64,000 bases of DNA from Embiotoca jacksoni (lineage: Eukaryota; Chordata; Actinopteri; Embiotocidae): contig JAKOON010000011.1 of the NCBI GenBank assembly GCA_022577435.1, positions 11,375,636 through 11,439,635 on the forward strand, in the 5' to 3' direction. Under the pieces are notes generated by a model. That model saw only the letters and a list, made by a program, of their open reading frames with translations. It did no database searches and was not told where the DNA came from. A program made the translations under genes and the position numbers. This document shows, piece after piece, positions 19,440-30,566 of this stretch. Position 1 is the first letter of the stretch; each line of letters opens with the position of its first letter.

Positions 19440-20650
19440 TTTTATCAATAACACTTCTAGAAGGTGAAGATGAGCATCTGGAGTTTGCTAAAAGTCAACT
19501 GGAGGGTCAACTTTACTTTTAACCTTCACGCGACCTTAAAAATCGACACACAACTTTAATTTGGAAACATCCCAAGGTCGAAAGCCATGGGGAAAATAAG
19601 TAAGTGGACCTTTGGCTTTCGATTATTTTGTCAAACTCTCTTTGTCAAAAGCCCCGAAAAGTTCCCTCCAAGTCACCTCACCGTTTCCTGAGCTTTTAAC
19701 CACGGCGACCGGTCTTGATTGACAGGTGAAGAGTTTGCTCGGCTGTTGACAGAAATTTAAAGCCCGAAGAGTCGATTCGTGAAACGTTCCCCCCCCCAGA
19801 CGTTTGCGACGCGGTCACGTGACAGCGCCCTCGCCAAAAAAAAAAAAAAAAAAGCACAAAAAGCAAAAAGCAAAGCAAGGCTTGACAGGAAGCAACACGG
19901 AAAAAGGATTTTTATTCATGAACTGTTTTTACAAGCAGTCCAACACGCAACTTCCTACCTGTCTCAAACAAACCCAAATAAAAAAAAATAAAATAAAAAA
20001 AAAAACAACAACAAATCATCGAAATAAAATTAATTTTATAATAATATCAATTATATATCAGTATTATCATGACCTTAATTTTCAAGAACCCAAAGCCAGT
20101 AGTATCTGTGTTTGTCTGTGGCGTATGAAAAAAAAACAACAAAACAAAAAAAACAAAACAAAGAAGAGAGTTTGCTGATGGGGCGTAAACCGGAGAGAGG
20201 TTTTTTTTTTTGTTGTTGTTGTTGTTTTTTTGTTTCTTTTTTTTTTAGTTTTTTTTTTTTTAGTTTTCCTACAGCGAGCTCTCGGCTGAGGGGCTCCGAC
20301 ACGTGACGGAGCGACGGGGAGTTCCCCGCGCGCGCAATAAATATGAAAGAGCAAAGAGTCCGGTACTCGAACAAAAATAATCATCTGGAACTCGCAGGTA
20401 CAATATCTCTAAATAAGTCTTTATGTGCAAGATTCGAGCTGAAGTCTTCACCACAAACAATTACACTCACATCGAACCCCCCCACCCCGACCTCCACAAG
20501 TTCATTTTGTTTTTCTACATTAAATCTTTTAAATAAACCTAGAGCATTTTTGTCATTTCATATACACATATATTTATATATACTTTTGATTTTTTTTTTT
20601 TTTTTTTTTTTTTCCTATATGCCATCCTCGTTGAGCTGTCGTGTCTGGGA

Positions 20651-20654
<4 letters not shown>

Positions 20655-20681
<27 letters not shown>

Positions 20682-20994
20682 AGAGTGTGTGTGTGTGTGA
20701 GAGTGTGTGTGTGAGAGTGTGTGTGTGTGTGTGTAGTGTGTGTGTGTGTGAGACAGGAAAGATAAAAAAAAAAATAAAAACTGGACGAGCGCACTCACTC
20801 ACATGACATACGTACAGTGTGAAAGGAAAAATAAAAAAAACTGGTTGGGAACGCGTATACAGAGTTGGATGGTGTATATGTGTATGGACGTGTGTGTGTG
20901 TGTGTGTGTCTGGAGTTTCCATGGTAACACACACACACACACACAGGTGGAAAAATGTTTGGGCAGTTTTGTACCCTTCAAAGACTCCACCGAT

Positions 20995-21029
<35 letters not shown>
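20655..21029. repeat. cluster of (TG)n/(CA)n tracts
   Basis: TG with GAG interruptions at 20655-20752, TG at 20889-20910, CA at 20927-20945 and TG at 20996-21029, upstream of T- and A-rich tracts between the two genes. Confidence 0.9.
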
Positions 21030-23299
21030 TCTGATAGGCCGAGTCTGAAAAAAAAAATGAAAAAAAAAGAGGAGGCTTCCCATTGGCTCCACTCCCCAAC
21101 AGTTATTTGGCACATTTAACAACTATTAAGTAACACATCGGGCTAAAAAAAAAAAAAAAAAAAAAAAAAAAGGTGCAACAACGTGAAATTCAATGAAAAC
21201 AATAAAAAAAAAAACATTCTGGTTTACAAAAATAAAAGACACCCGGAGAGGTGACGACATTTCTCTAAGACGATAAAGATCCCCCCCCCCCCCCTGAAAG
21301 GCTACGAAGAAAGAAGAAGAAGAAAAATAAATCAGACAATCACGATGCACAGCGGATCATCAACCACCGTCCTCCTCCTCCTCCTCTTCCTCCGACCGGA
21401 CTCGCGCATCACAGCTCTGGAAATGACGAGGACGCCGTACGGCGCGACAAAATAAAAAATAAAAAAAACCCTGAAATTTACGAATAGATCCGACAGTAAG
21501 CCCCGCCCCCTTCTCTGCTGCAACAAACTGCGCCACTTCCTGTCCTTCAGTTTAACAAACCTGACGATTAACAACAACAGAAAACATTACGCCTCGTCTG
21601 AACCGTGTCACGTTTCAGGAAAACAAGACAAAAACAAAACAAACAAACAAACGAAAAAAATACACGTGTAAAGACTTCGAGGAAAACTCCACCCTGAAAC
21701 GCCGAAGGGGAAAACTAATTCATGTTTTTTTAGTTTTTTTTTTTTTTTAGTTTTTAATCGATGCCCGGGTTCACTTACGGATGTTTACGACTGTTTTTAA
21801 TGTCGAGCGTAAACGTTTCTTTCTTTCGGCTAACCTTTTTAAAAACCTGCTGTTTATTTATTTTTTTAAACGGGAGCCGAAGCGGCTTTAAAATCGTTTC
21901 CCCGGAGCGGCTGCGCCGAACTGAAGCTGCACTCGACAGGAAGCTTAAAAAAAAACCCAGTGTTTTTGTGGGGAAATAACCGATAAGACCTCTGCGCTAA
22001 CGTTTGAACTCCAGATGTGCAGCAGCTGGATAATTATTACTAAACTGCTTTATTCTTTTCTTTTTTTTTTTTTTTTTTCAAATTTAAGCTAAAATAGCCG
22101 ACTCAAAACGTGAGGCTGTGATGCTTTTCCTGGGACACGTGGGTGAATAAAACGAGCGTGTTTTCTTTTCTTTTTTTTATTTATATATATATCCGTCAGT
22201 AAACCGGTGGAATAAATCGTCCGCAATCAGTCGAGCGGGAACGAGTGCAGAAACTCTGTGAACGTTTAAAACCGTCGTAGACACGAGAAGAAGGGAGGGG
22301 GGGGGGGGAAGAAAAAAAAAAGAAAAGCGCGCGGGTCGACAGTTTTTCTGTTCCAGGGTGGATTTTTTTTTTCCGTTAATTAGCTTGAGCTCATCCTCCT
22401 CTTCCTCCTCCTTCCTGTGCTCCACTCACCGTCCACCACAGTGGTCCTGACTGAACCTGTAAACCTGCGGGGGGCGGATGGGGGGGAGGGTGCGGGGGAG
22501 GGGGTTGATTGTGTTGCGAGCGCCGACGATGAGTCGCTCGCTTTGGAAAAGGTTGCGAGACGTTGACGTCGTCGTCGTCGGGGGCGCCCAGAGCGCCGCG
22601 TTAAGAGAGGTCGAGCTGAGGTAACGCAGCGCCGCGAGTGATTAATTGAAAGCGGCCAAGACTCCTGCCCGTCCATCACCCCCACCCCCACCCCCTCTTC
22701 CTCCTCCTCCTCCCTCCCCTGAAAGCCGAGGACAGATTCACGAACAGGCAGACAGAAGGTTCCCCGATAATGCAAACACACTGGACTAAAACACTGGAGA
22801 TGCACAGAGAAACAGGTTTCTTATATATACACTCAGGAGACCCCGCCCCCCTCTCCTCCCTCCCACCTTTCCTGCGAGTGTAAGCCTTCATACACAATAA
22901 CAGTTACACCGTTGTCCATGGTTACGCCACACTGGTCCTCGTGGTTCCCGTAGCAACCGGGCCGCTGGTTTTTGTTTTTTTTGTTTTGTTCCGCCAAAGG
23001 AATCCCAGTCTCCGTGGTAACCGGCTAGCAACGAGGGAGCCAATCCGAGAGCGAGGACGGTCCGCGTTGTCCCTCCTGTCGTCTCGCCGTGTCGGGAGTG
23101 ATCGAACCTGCGCACGCCAACACCCCCCCCTGAGCGTGTCCCCGAGGGGTGGAGGTGTGGTGGAGGGTGGGGGCAGGCGGGGTATCTGCCCGCCGGAGCT
23201 CGTCCTCCCGGGCGCTCCGACGGCTCAAGTAAAATATGGATGTTGGCACTTTATGCACTTCAGTAACAGAGGCAGGAGCGGTCGGAGGGAGGGAGGAGA

Positions 23300-23828
23300 G
23301 AGCCGGTCGAGCACCTGCTTTTATTTCATTTTTAAAATGTTTTGTGTCTTTACACTCCCCGCTGAGGCCCGAGCTCCTCTTCATCCCCTCCCAGAGAGGG
23401 AAAGATGAAGGAAGGAGGATCGGATATTCGGGGCGGAGTCACTCAGGCCGCTGCTGTCCTTCCTGCCGATCCGAGGAGGGATGAAGGGAGGGGCGGGGGG
23501 AGGGGAAGGGGGGCAGGGGGGAGGGGAGGGGGGGCGGGTGGGTGGGGGACGGGGACACGCACACGTTCGTGACGAGGCTCCTCTCACATGCCGAGTCCTC
23601 CCGAACGTCTCTCTGCGGTCGTCCGTCCGTCCCTCGTCTCGCTGACTGGCAGGGTCCCGCGGACAAAATTAAAAAAAAACACAACAACAGAAAAAAAAAA
23701 ATCACTTCTGATTGGTCGTCGTGTCAGGTGCGTGTCGTCGGTAAAAGGCTGGCGGGCGCGGTCCGTACCCACACTGCGAGGCGTGGTGGTGGTGGGCGTC
23801 GGGGCCGATGAAGAGGAGGGAGGTGGGA

Positions 23829-23878
<50 letters not shown>

Positions 23879-23924
23879 GTGTGTGTGCGCGCGCGTGCGT
23901 GTCTGTGTATGCGTGCGCATGTGT
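23300..23924 (-). other. grk3: grk3 3' UTR, proximal part
   Basis: The sequence directly after the stop is a (CA)n tract (23831-23930 on the plus strand as TG), then a C-rich/T-rich stretch on the coding strand. AATAAA on the minus strand at 23320-23325, about 600 bases after the stop, could be a polyadenylation signal but has no clear GT-rich downstream element. Further AATAAA matches near 22175 and 21850 leave a longer UTR possible. The extent is inferred. Confidence 0.4.
23320..23325 (-). promoter_or_regulatory. candidate polyadenylation signal for grk3
   Basis: AATAAA on the coding strand, the first I find downstream of the grk3 stop codon. The hexamer is common by chance in this A/T-rich interval, so support is positional only. 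Confidence 0.25.
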
Positions 23925-23930
23925 TCACAG
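23831..23930. repeat. (TG)n microsatellite in grk3 3' UTR
   Basis: TG run with TGCG interruptions reaching the grk3 stop codon; read as (CA)n in the mRNA. Confidence 0.9.
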
Positions 23931-24086
23931 GCCGTTGCTGTTGCGGTGTGTGAGGGGGGGTTTGGACAGCTCCACCACCCCGGCCCGGCCCTTCCCGATG
24001 ACTTTGGGGGCGCGGCGCAGCAGCTTCTGGGCCTCCGTGAACGCCTCCGTCAGCTCCTTCTTCCACTGCACGAACTCGGGGTCGCT
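23925..24086 (-). CDS. grk3: grk3 exon 21 (Gbeta-gamma helix, C-terminus, stop)
   Basis: Encodes residues 636-688 and a TGA stop. [20 protein letters not shown] is the PH-domain C-terminal helix that binds Gbeta-gamma, with Trp643 present. The tail [20 protein letters not shown] then [12 protein letters not shown] is GRK3-like. Residue 670, Ser in GRK2 (an ERK site), is Ala here. A (CA)n tract begins within the first 60 bases of the 3' UTR. Confidence 0.98.
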   Translation of the reverse strand, partial: SDPEFVQWKKELTEAFTEAQKLLRRAPKVIGKGRAGVVELSKPPLTHRNSNGL

Positions 24087-24704
24087 CTGCGGGAGACAAA
24101 AAGGGACACGGGTCAGCCGCTTGGCTCCCGTTGCCGCGGCGGCGGCGGGGACGGACGGCGGTCCTACCTCGCACTGCAGCACGAACTGCTTCCCTCCTTT
24201 GATGCGCAGCAGGATGCACTTCTTGTCTTTAATCTGCGTCTCCTCCACCGTCACGATCTGCTCCATCGTCAGCAGGTTTTGCTGCGAAGGAGATCGAAAC
24301 GATGAGAAACGCGCCGAAGAGCAAAAAAAAAAGAAGGACCCCCGCTCCGAAATTTTACGTTAATCCATTGAACGGTTTAACATCAACCGGCGGAAGTAGA
24401 AAAAGGGTTTCAATTTACACCCGCCGACGTCAAGGCATTAAATCAAGACGTGGTCCGTTTTTAGCTGGGGAAAAAATGGAACAATTTTACATTTAAAATA
24501 TGTCAATTTATTCAATTAATTATTAAAATAGTCGCTGAACTATATATAAAAAAAATTGAATAGTATATGCGACTCGTTTTTTTCCCTTATTTCCCATTTT
24601 TACTGCCAGCGGGTTGTAATGCGTTCCTCCCGTCAGAAGATGGCGGTAATGCACCTAAAAACCGCCAGTCTGCCAGCCGTCATTCAACAACATAAGAATA
24701 AGAA

Positions 24705-24735
<31 letters not shown>

Positions 24736-26003
24736 AAGAAGAAACAAGTTGCCTTCAGGCTCCGGAGCTCTGCAGGTAAAACCGTGCGTCTCTGTGTGAG
24801 ATTAGGCGTCACGGTGCGAAGGGCAGAAACACTACAGCCGACAGGAAGTGCCGAGTGGAACTCCTTCAAAATAAAAAGGGGTGCAGTGCAGTTCAAACTC
24901 CAGCTAGCAGATCACCGGTCTACCACAGCTGCGCACAGCCATTGAGGGTGAAGCACCGAGCGGACGATGCATTGACTGATCATATAACTAATGATCGGAC
25001 GAAGTGAGGTTGATGTTTGGACTTCTCAAAGATGAAAATGAAGACAAGCGGCTCGTTAGCTCTGTCCGAGGGGAAGGTTTTAGAAGTTGGATGGTGTCTG
25101 TTGAACCCGAGTTAACGGTTAATAATCGAATACTTTGGAGCGAATTTCAAAGAGCACTTCCGCTTCCATAGTTCAGACAACACAAAGTCGGCAGGTTTCA
25201 CCCCGTAGACGGCAGTCAATCCCGTAATCTCGGACGCTTCCCGACTTTCACACAAACGACTCGCCTGTCAGAAACCTATTTTAAACTTGTTCGTGACGTG
25301 GACCGATCGGAGCGCGGTGAACTCAAACCGTCAGCTGGTGTTCCCCCCCCCCCTCTCTCACGCTCTTGCTTTAGTTTGTTTACGTTCTTTGTTTCCCTGG
25401 CTCCTCCTTCCTGATGACGTCACAGGCCAGACTGACTCGACCTTCACCACACGTTTGGCGGAGCGCGGTCAGCGGCAGCTGCACCCGAACGCCTCGCGGG
25501 GGAGGCCTCGTCTACCAGCCGGGGGGGTAGATGGACTACAGCTCTACACAGTGTGAGGACACGGACGGCTAATGGGGGGCGGTGGGGGGACGACGCTGAA
25601 GACACAGCGGGGGTGGTGGGGTTGGAGGGTGAGGGGGTGTTTGGAGGAGGGGGGAGGGTGGGGGGGGGGTCGTGGACAACTCACCCCGTCTCTCTGCTTT
25701 TTAAAATGTTTTAGCCACGTCTCCTTCGGCGCGGGAGTCGGAGCGGACACAGACAGACAGGCAGACGGTTCATACAGACAGACAGACGAGACAGACAGGA
25801 CGTGGACAGGACATTTCTTGGACTGTGCTGCGTGCGAGGACGGACTCACCCGGGACTCGCCCTCCCCCCTCCACTCCACCCGGTTGGGGAAGAGGTAGAA
25901 GTAGCGGCGCTGCCACTGAGTGAGGAACGGGTTCCCCAGCTTCAGCATGTAGCCGTGCATGATGCAGTCCTTGCCCAGGGCGTAGTCTGCAGACAGACAG
26001 ACA

Positions 26004-26051
<48 letters not shown>

Positions 26052-29000
26052 GAGAGAGAGAGAGACAGTTAGATCCATCCCCGCGGCATCTCCTCCCCTT
26101 CCCCTCCCTCCCTCCTGCTCCCCTCCCCCTCTCCCCCCCCCCCCCCCCCCCCCACTCCCTTCCTTACCCTCCTCGTGGCCCAGCTGCTTGTTCTTGGCCC
26201 GTTTGCGAGCCTCGTTCTTGTCCGTGTCCGAGTTGACGGCCTCGTAGACCGTCTCGGCCACCTCCTGCTGCCAGCGCTCCGATATGACCAGCGGGAAGTT
26301 CTTGTAGAGCTCCTGGTCGCTGTCCAGCAGCTGGAGGACGGACAGGCGGACGGACGGACGGACAGGAAGAGAGAGCAGGATGTTTAGCGGCGACACTTCA
26401 ACCCGGAGCTCTTGTTCTTGATGAGCTGCCGGCTGCGGCCTCGACACAAGTTTACACTCTCGCGAAGGAGATCTGAACCCGAGTCGGTTTGAAACCGTTA
26501 AAAAAAACAAAAAACCGCGGGTCTTTCGCCGACGACAAAGCTGAAGGTCCGTGAAATAAAATGAGAAGGAAAAACGGGCGGACCGGACTAAGAAACGTTT
26601 TTTAATAAACGCACCGAAACCGAGTGTGTTTTCTTTCCTGTTGCCGTGGCAGCGAAAGGCTCCCTCTCCCATATTTATATACAGTTAAGCCCAGAAATCA
26701 TTCACTCTCATGTCAAATTTTCAATGCAGAGTGAATTGGACTTCATTTCTGGCTGGAAAATGGCAGAACCGAGTGGAAGCTGAGACATCTGTGCTTGAGA
26801 TACAAAACATGAACTTTTTTTATTTTTTTTTTTACATTTCTACGAAAAATACCATCATGTATAGTTGATGAGAACGCAGAGAATTTTTGACATAATAGTA
26901 AAAAGTGTATATACATAAAAAAAAAAAAAAAAGACCATGGAAATAGCTTTTAGGATTTATTATTAACATCTCACAAAATGTCTTCCTATGTTTTGTCACT
27001 TGTTTAAGTCACTTACAGACGATGGAAGCTGCCGGTCAAATAAACAATTCACTAGATGTGAAGATTTGACGGGTATGAATCATTTTGGGGCTTAACTGTA
27101 GATCTATAATCATTTTTTATTTATAATAAAATATTATATTTCAATTTAAAAGTGCCATAAACGATTCCCTGATATTACATGTTTACATTCCCAGTCCCCT
27201 GCCTGGAAAAGAGTTTTTAATATTCCCTGATATTTTCTGACCCGTGGGAACTAAACTATACAAAAAAAAAAATAGGAGACAGGATTTAAAATCTGACAGT
27301 TTATTATCTCCACTCGGCTGAACCTCTGCAGTCCGACTCAACGGTTCGAACATTCCGGTTTGTTTGGAGAAGTTCATTTAAGTTTATGGTCCTTCTGCAG
27401 TTTGTGGAGATGGAGTTTCTAATAAATAAACATTAAACCGAGCACGAACGCATGTTTGTTTTCTCCCTCTCAGACGGCAGCAGTTATTCTGTGTGTTGGC
27501 TGAATCGCTGCCGGGGGAAGTGGAGCTCCGGCGGTCGTTTCGATTATCGCTCTGGTGTTAATGACCAGCGCCGTCTGGGGAAATGTAAACAAAGGCTCGC
27601 CGCCTTTTTACTTCTCCGCAGCGAAAGCGCCGGAGGATGAATAAATCGCAGCTGCAGCTGCATTAACGTTAATGAAGGAGGAGTGCGCAGCTCTCGGAGA
27701 AGCCGCAAGTAAACAAGCTGGAAGTGTTTCAACCGCACGGGTCCAAAATGGAGCTTAAAGGACACGGCCTCCGGTCAGGTGGACGGTGGGGACGGACGGA
27801 CTACCTGGAGGTTCAAGGGGCGGAGCTTGAAGCGCTGATTGATTTTATTTTTTTAGGAGGCCCATTAAACACCTGACGTCTTTGACAACATGCAAACTGG
27901 TTGTTCTGGTGGATAAAACGAAAGATTTTACCAACGACCAGAAGTCCAGACCTTCAATTTTCTTCGCTGAATCGGCGCGTGATAAATGCAACGTGCGAGA
28001 GTTGTGCTGTTGTTTTTTTTTTTACCTTGATGCCCTTCGTGTCCTCTTCATCAAAAGAGCCGATGTCGAAAGCATCTGCAGCGTTCACCTCTCCCCTGGG
28101 AGGGATTAAAGGAGGGGAGTACTGGGGGGAGGGACGGGGGAGGACAGAGAAGGGGTTGGTGATCAGAGAGGAAGCAGAGAAACAAGTAGAAACAAGGAGG
28201 AAGGAAGCAGGCGACAGTCCCGGAGGCTGTGCTTCCCCTTAAGTGATGGGGGGGTAACCATGGCAACAGTAACCGCAGCGGACTAATAACTAATGCGGCT
28301 GCGTCCAGCACCAGGAACTACGAAGACTTTATGTCTGAAATATATATTTCAAACAAAAACGACCGTTACAGATTTCTACAGAGATTCTTCGGATTCACAC
28401 GAATCCGGACACGGTGCCGTCAAAAAACCGCGAGTTTAATGACGACCGATCGATGTTTGATTTCCTGAGGATTTAACACGCGGCTCCCGACGTAAGAGCA
28501 CGGAGGACGGGGGGCCATGTTTGTCGTTCTGAACAGCCGAAGAAGAGCCGCAGGCGAAAATACCGGATTTCAAATGTTGGTTTGAAAAATATGCCGAAGG
28601 ATGCAAATGGATCGAATTAAAAACAAATGAGCAAATAAAAGAATTAAGTGGTGGGGTAACGTCTGGAGGGCTGAGGTCACAATTTTGACGTAAAAAGCTT
28701 TCACTGCTTTGCCAAACAAAGCTAATGCACCAATTAAGAATAAAATGCACTTTAACGGGTTTCTACATGAGCTCGGGTTTCAGGAGTGAGCTGATTTGTT
28801 TTGCTTTTTCAGACCACGAAGACAACTTCCTGTGAGCTCCGGCGGCAACGGGACGCATCCAAGGACGTTCAGTTTGAAAATACCGGAAAAATATCTGAAG
28901 TGTGGAAAACAAAATGAAAACGTCGGGACTTGTTTCGATCGGCATCGTGTTAAAAACAAGCTGATGACTTTAACTCCAGCAATGGGGGGGGGGGGGCGTT

Positions 29001-30529
29001 CACAAACACTCTGGCAGTGAACCAGACCTCATTGTTAAAAAAAAGTAAATAGAAAAAAAAATTAAAAAGCCGTAAAACTAAAGAGCAACATTTGGGACGA
29101 TCTGTCCGCTGCCTTATTAAGATGCAGCAGTCGTTTAATATCAAACTACACACAGAAAATGTTATTTTCTCCTTTAAATGTGAGGTTTTATGATATAGAG
29201 ATGCTGTTTGTATGTAAACACTGGACTGGCCCTTTAAATATTAATACCCACACACAGATAATACACGTGTTGGATGTTTTACACAAATGATTTGGATCAA
29301 TGAGTCTTAAAAAGAACATTAACATCTGTAGAAATACTGACAGTGGGAAAAAAAACAAAAAACAATGGTCTTCCCCTTTAAATTTAAAAACACGCCCTAA
29401 TAACACATGTTGTGTTGGCTGGTTTACACACGTGTATATTTAAATATCTAAATATTTAGATCAATCAATCAGTCTTGACATCAACATCAGCAGAAATACT
29501 GACAAGAATCATAAACTGAACCAATAAATTGTTTAGTTAAAAAAACTGGTCTGTGCCTTTAAATCTGAAAAATCACACCCTGATAACACATATTGCGTTT
29601 TGCCGCCTTTTAAAAAATGACAAACTGAATAAAATTCTTGAAATCAAACAGCCTTAAAAGACACCAATCTGTGAACAGGCTTTTTGTCATTCGAATAGAC
29701 GCATTTATTAGGTTTTAAATTTTGTAATGTGCACATGATTTGTTGACAAAATACCCGTTTCATTTGAGCCCCCAAAAAACAAAACATTAAAGTTTTAATG
29801 AGAAAAGAACCAGAAGCCTCCATGAACAGTCGCTGATGCATCGTGAACTCGGACTGTGTGACTGTTAGACGTGAAATAAAGGAGACGGTTCTCCTCTGCA
29901 GTCGCAACAGAGGAACAAACTGTGGTTCTATCCGGGAGAACAAAGGCGCGACGGGGAGACATGTGACTGATGGAGGACAAAGAGCTCACCTTCTGCAGGT
30001 ACACCTGCTGCCAGTCGATGCCTTTGAAGAACTGATGCTCCTTCACCTCCGGGGCTCTAAAAAAGGGGAGAGGGTGGGGGGGGGGGGAGGGGGGGCAGAG
30101 AAGGACGGAGAGGGATAGCAAGGTATAGAGAGAGACAGAGGGGGGACAGAGACATAGAGACGGGGAGGGAGACATGGAGGGAGGGACAGAAGGATACAGA
30201 GACAGAGATGGACAGAGAGAAAGAGGGCGGGGCGAGTGGGTGGAGGGGGCACGGAGGGAGAGGGGTTGAGGAGGACATCAGAGACAGAGACAGGAGAAAG
30301 GGGGGGGGGGCAGAGACAGACAGAGAGGGGGAGGGGTTGTCACTCGGGTGTCATTCCTCCCTCCTCCACCAGGTGTCAGTGTTCTCCACATTCAGCAAAG
30401 CTGCGGTCAGACGGACCGAGATCATCCGACCGACGGAAGAACAGGTGAACTCTGCGTCTATCGGATCACCCGACCGACTCCGGCCTCACCGAGACACAAA
30501 CTGCACCACCCAGCAGCCCAGGTTGGTGT

Positions 30530-30566
<37 letters not shown>

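Larger units (their letters stand above)
12871..23299. other. grk3-myo18b intergenic region / unplaced myo18b 5' exons
   Basis: About 10 kb without a convincing coding exon apart from the weak candidate at 15122-15178. It contains many oligo-A and oligo-T tracts, (CA)n/(TG)n at 14851-14903, 15921-15962, 17969-18002, 18616-18646, 20655-20752 and 20996-21029, a C19 run at 17628-17646, and a (TA)n at 19411-19431. By gene order it should carry the distal grk3 3' UTR and the start of myo18b. I could not identify a promoter. Confidence 0.6.

Noticed and set aside
22425..22470. Possible 27-bp micro-exon on the minus strand between TTTACAG and GTGAGTGG
   Set aside because: Both signals look good, but the sequence has no recognisable coding similarity and such pairs arise often by chance in 10 kb of non-coding DNA.
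23584..24219. 211-codon minus-strand frame overlapping the grk3 terminal exons
   Set aside because: It is out of frame with the conserved PH-domain exons 20 and 21 and depends on a translated CA repeat.
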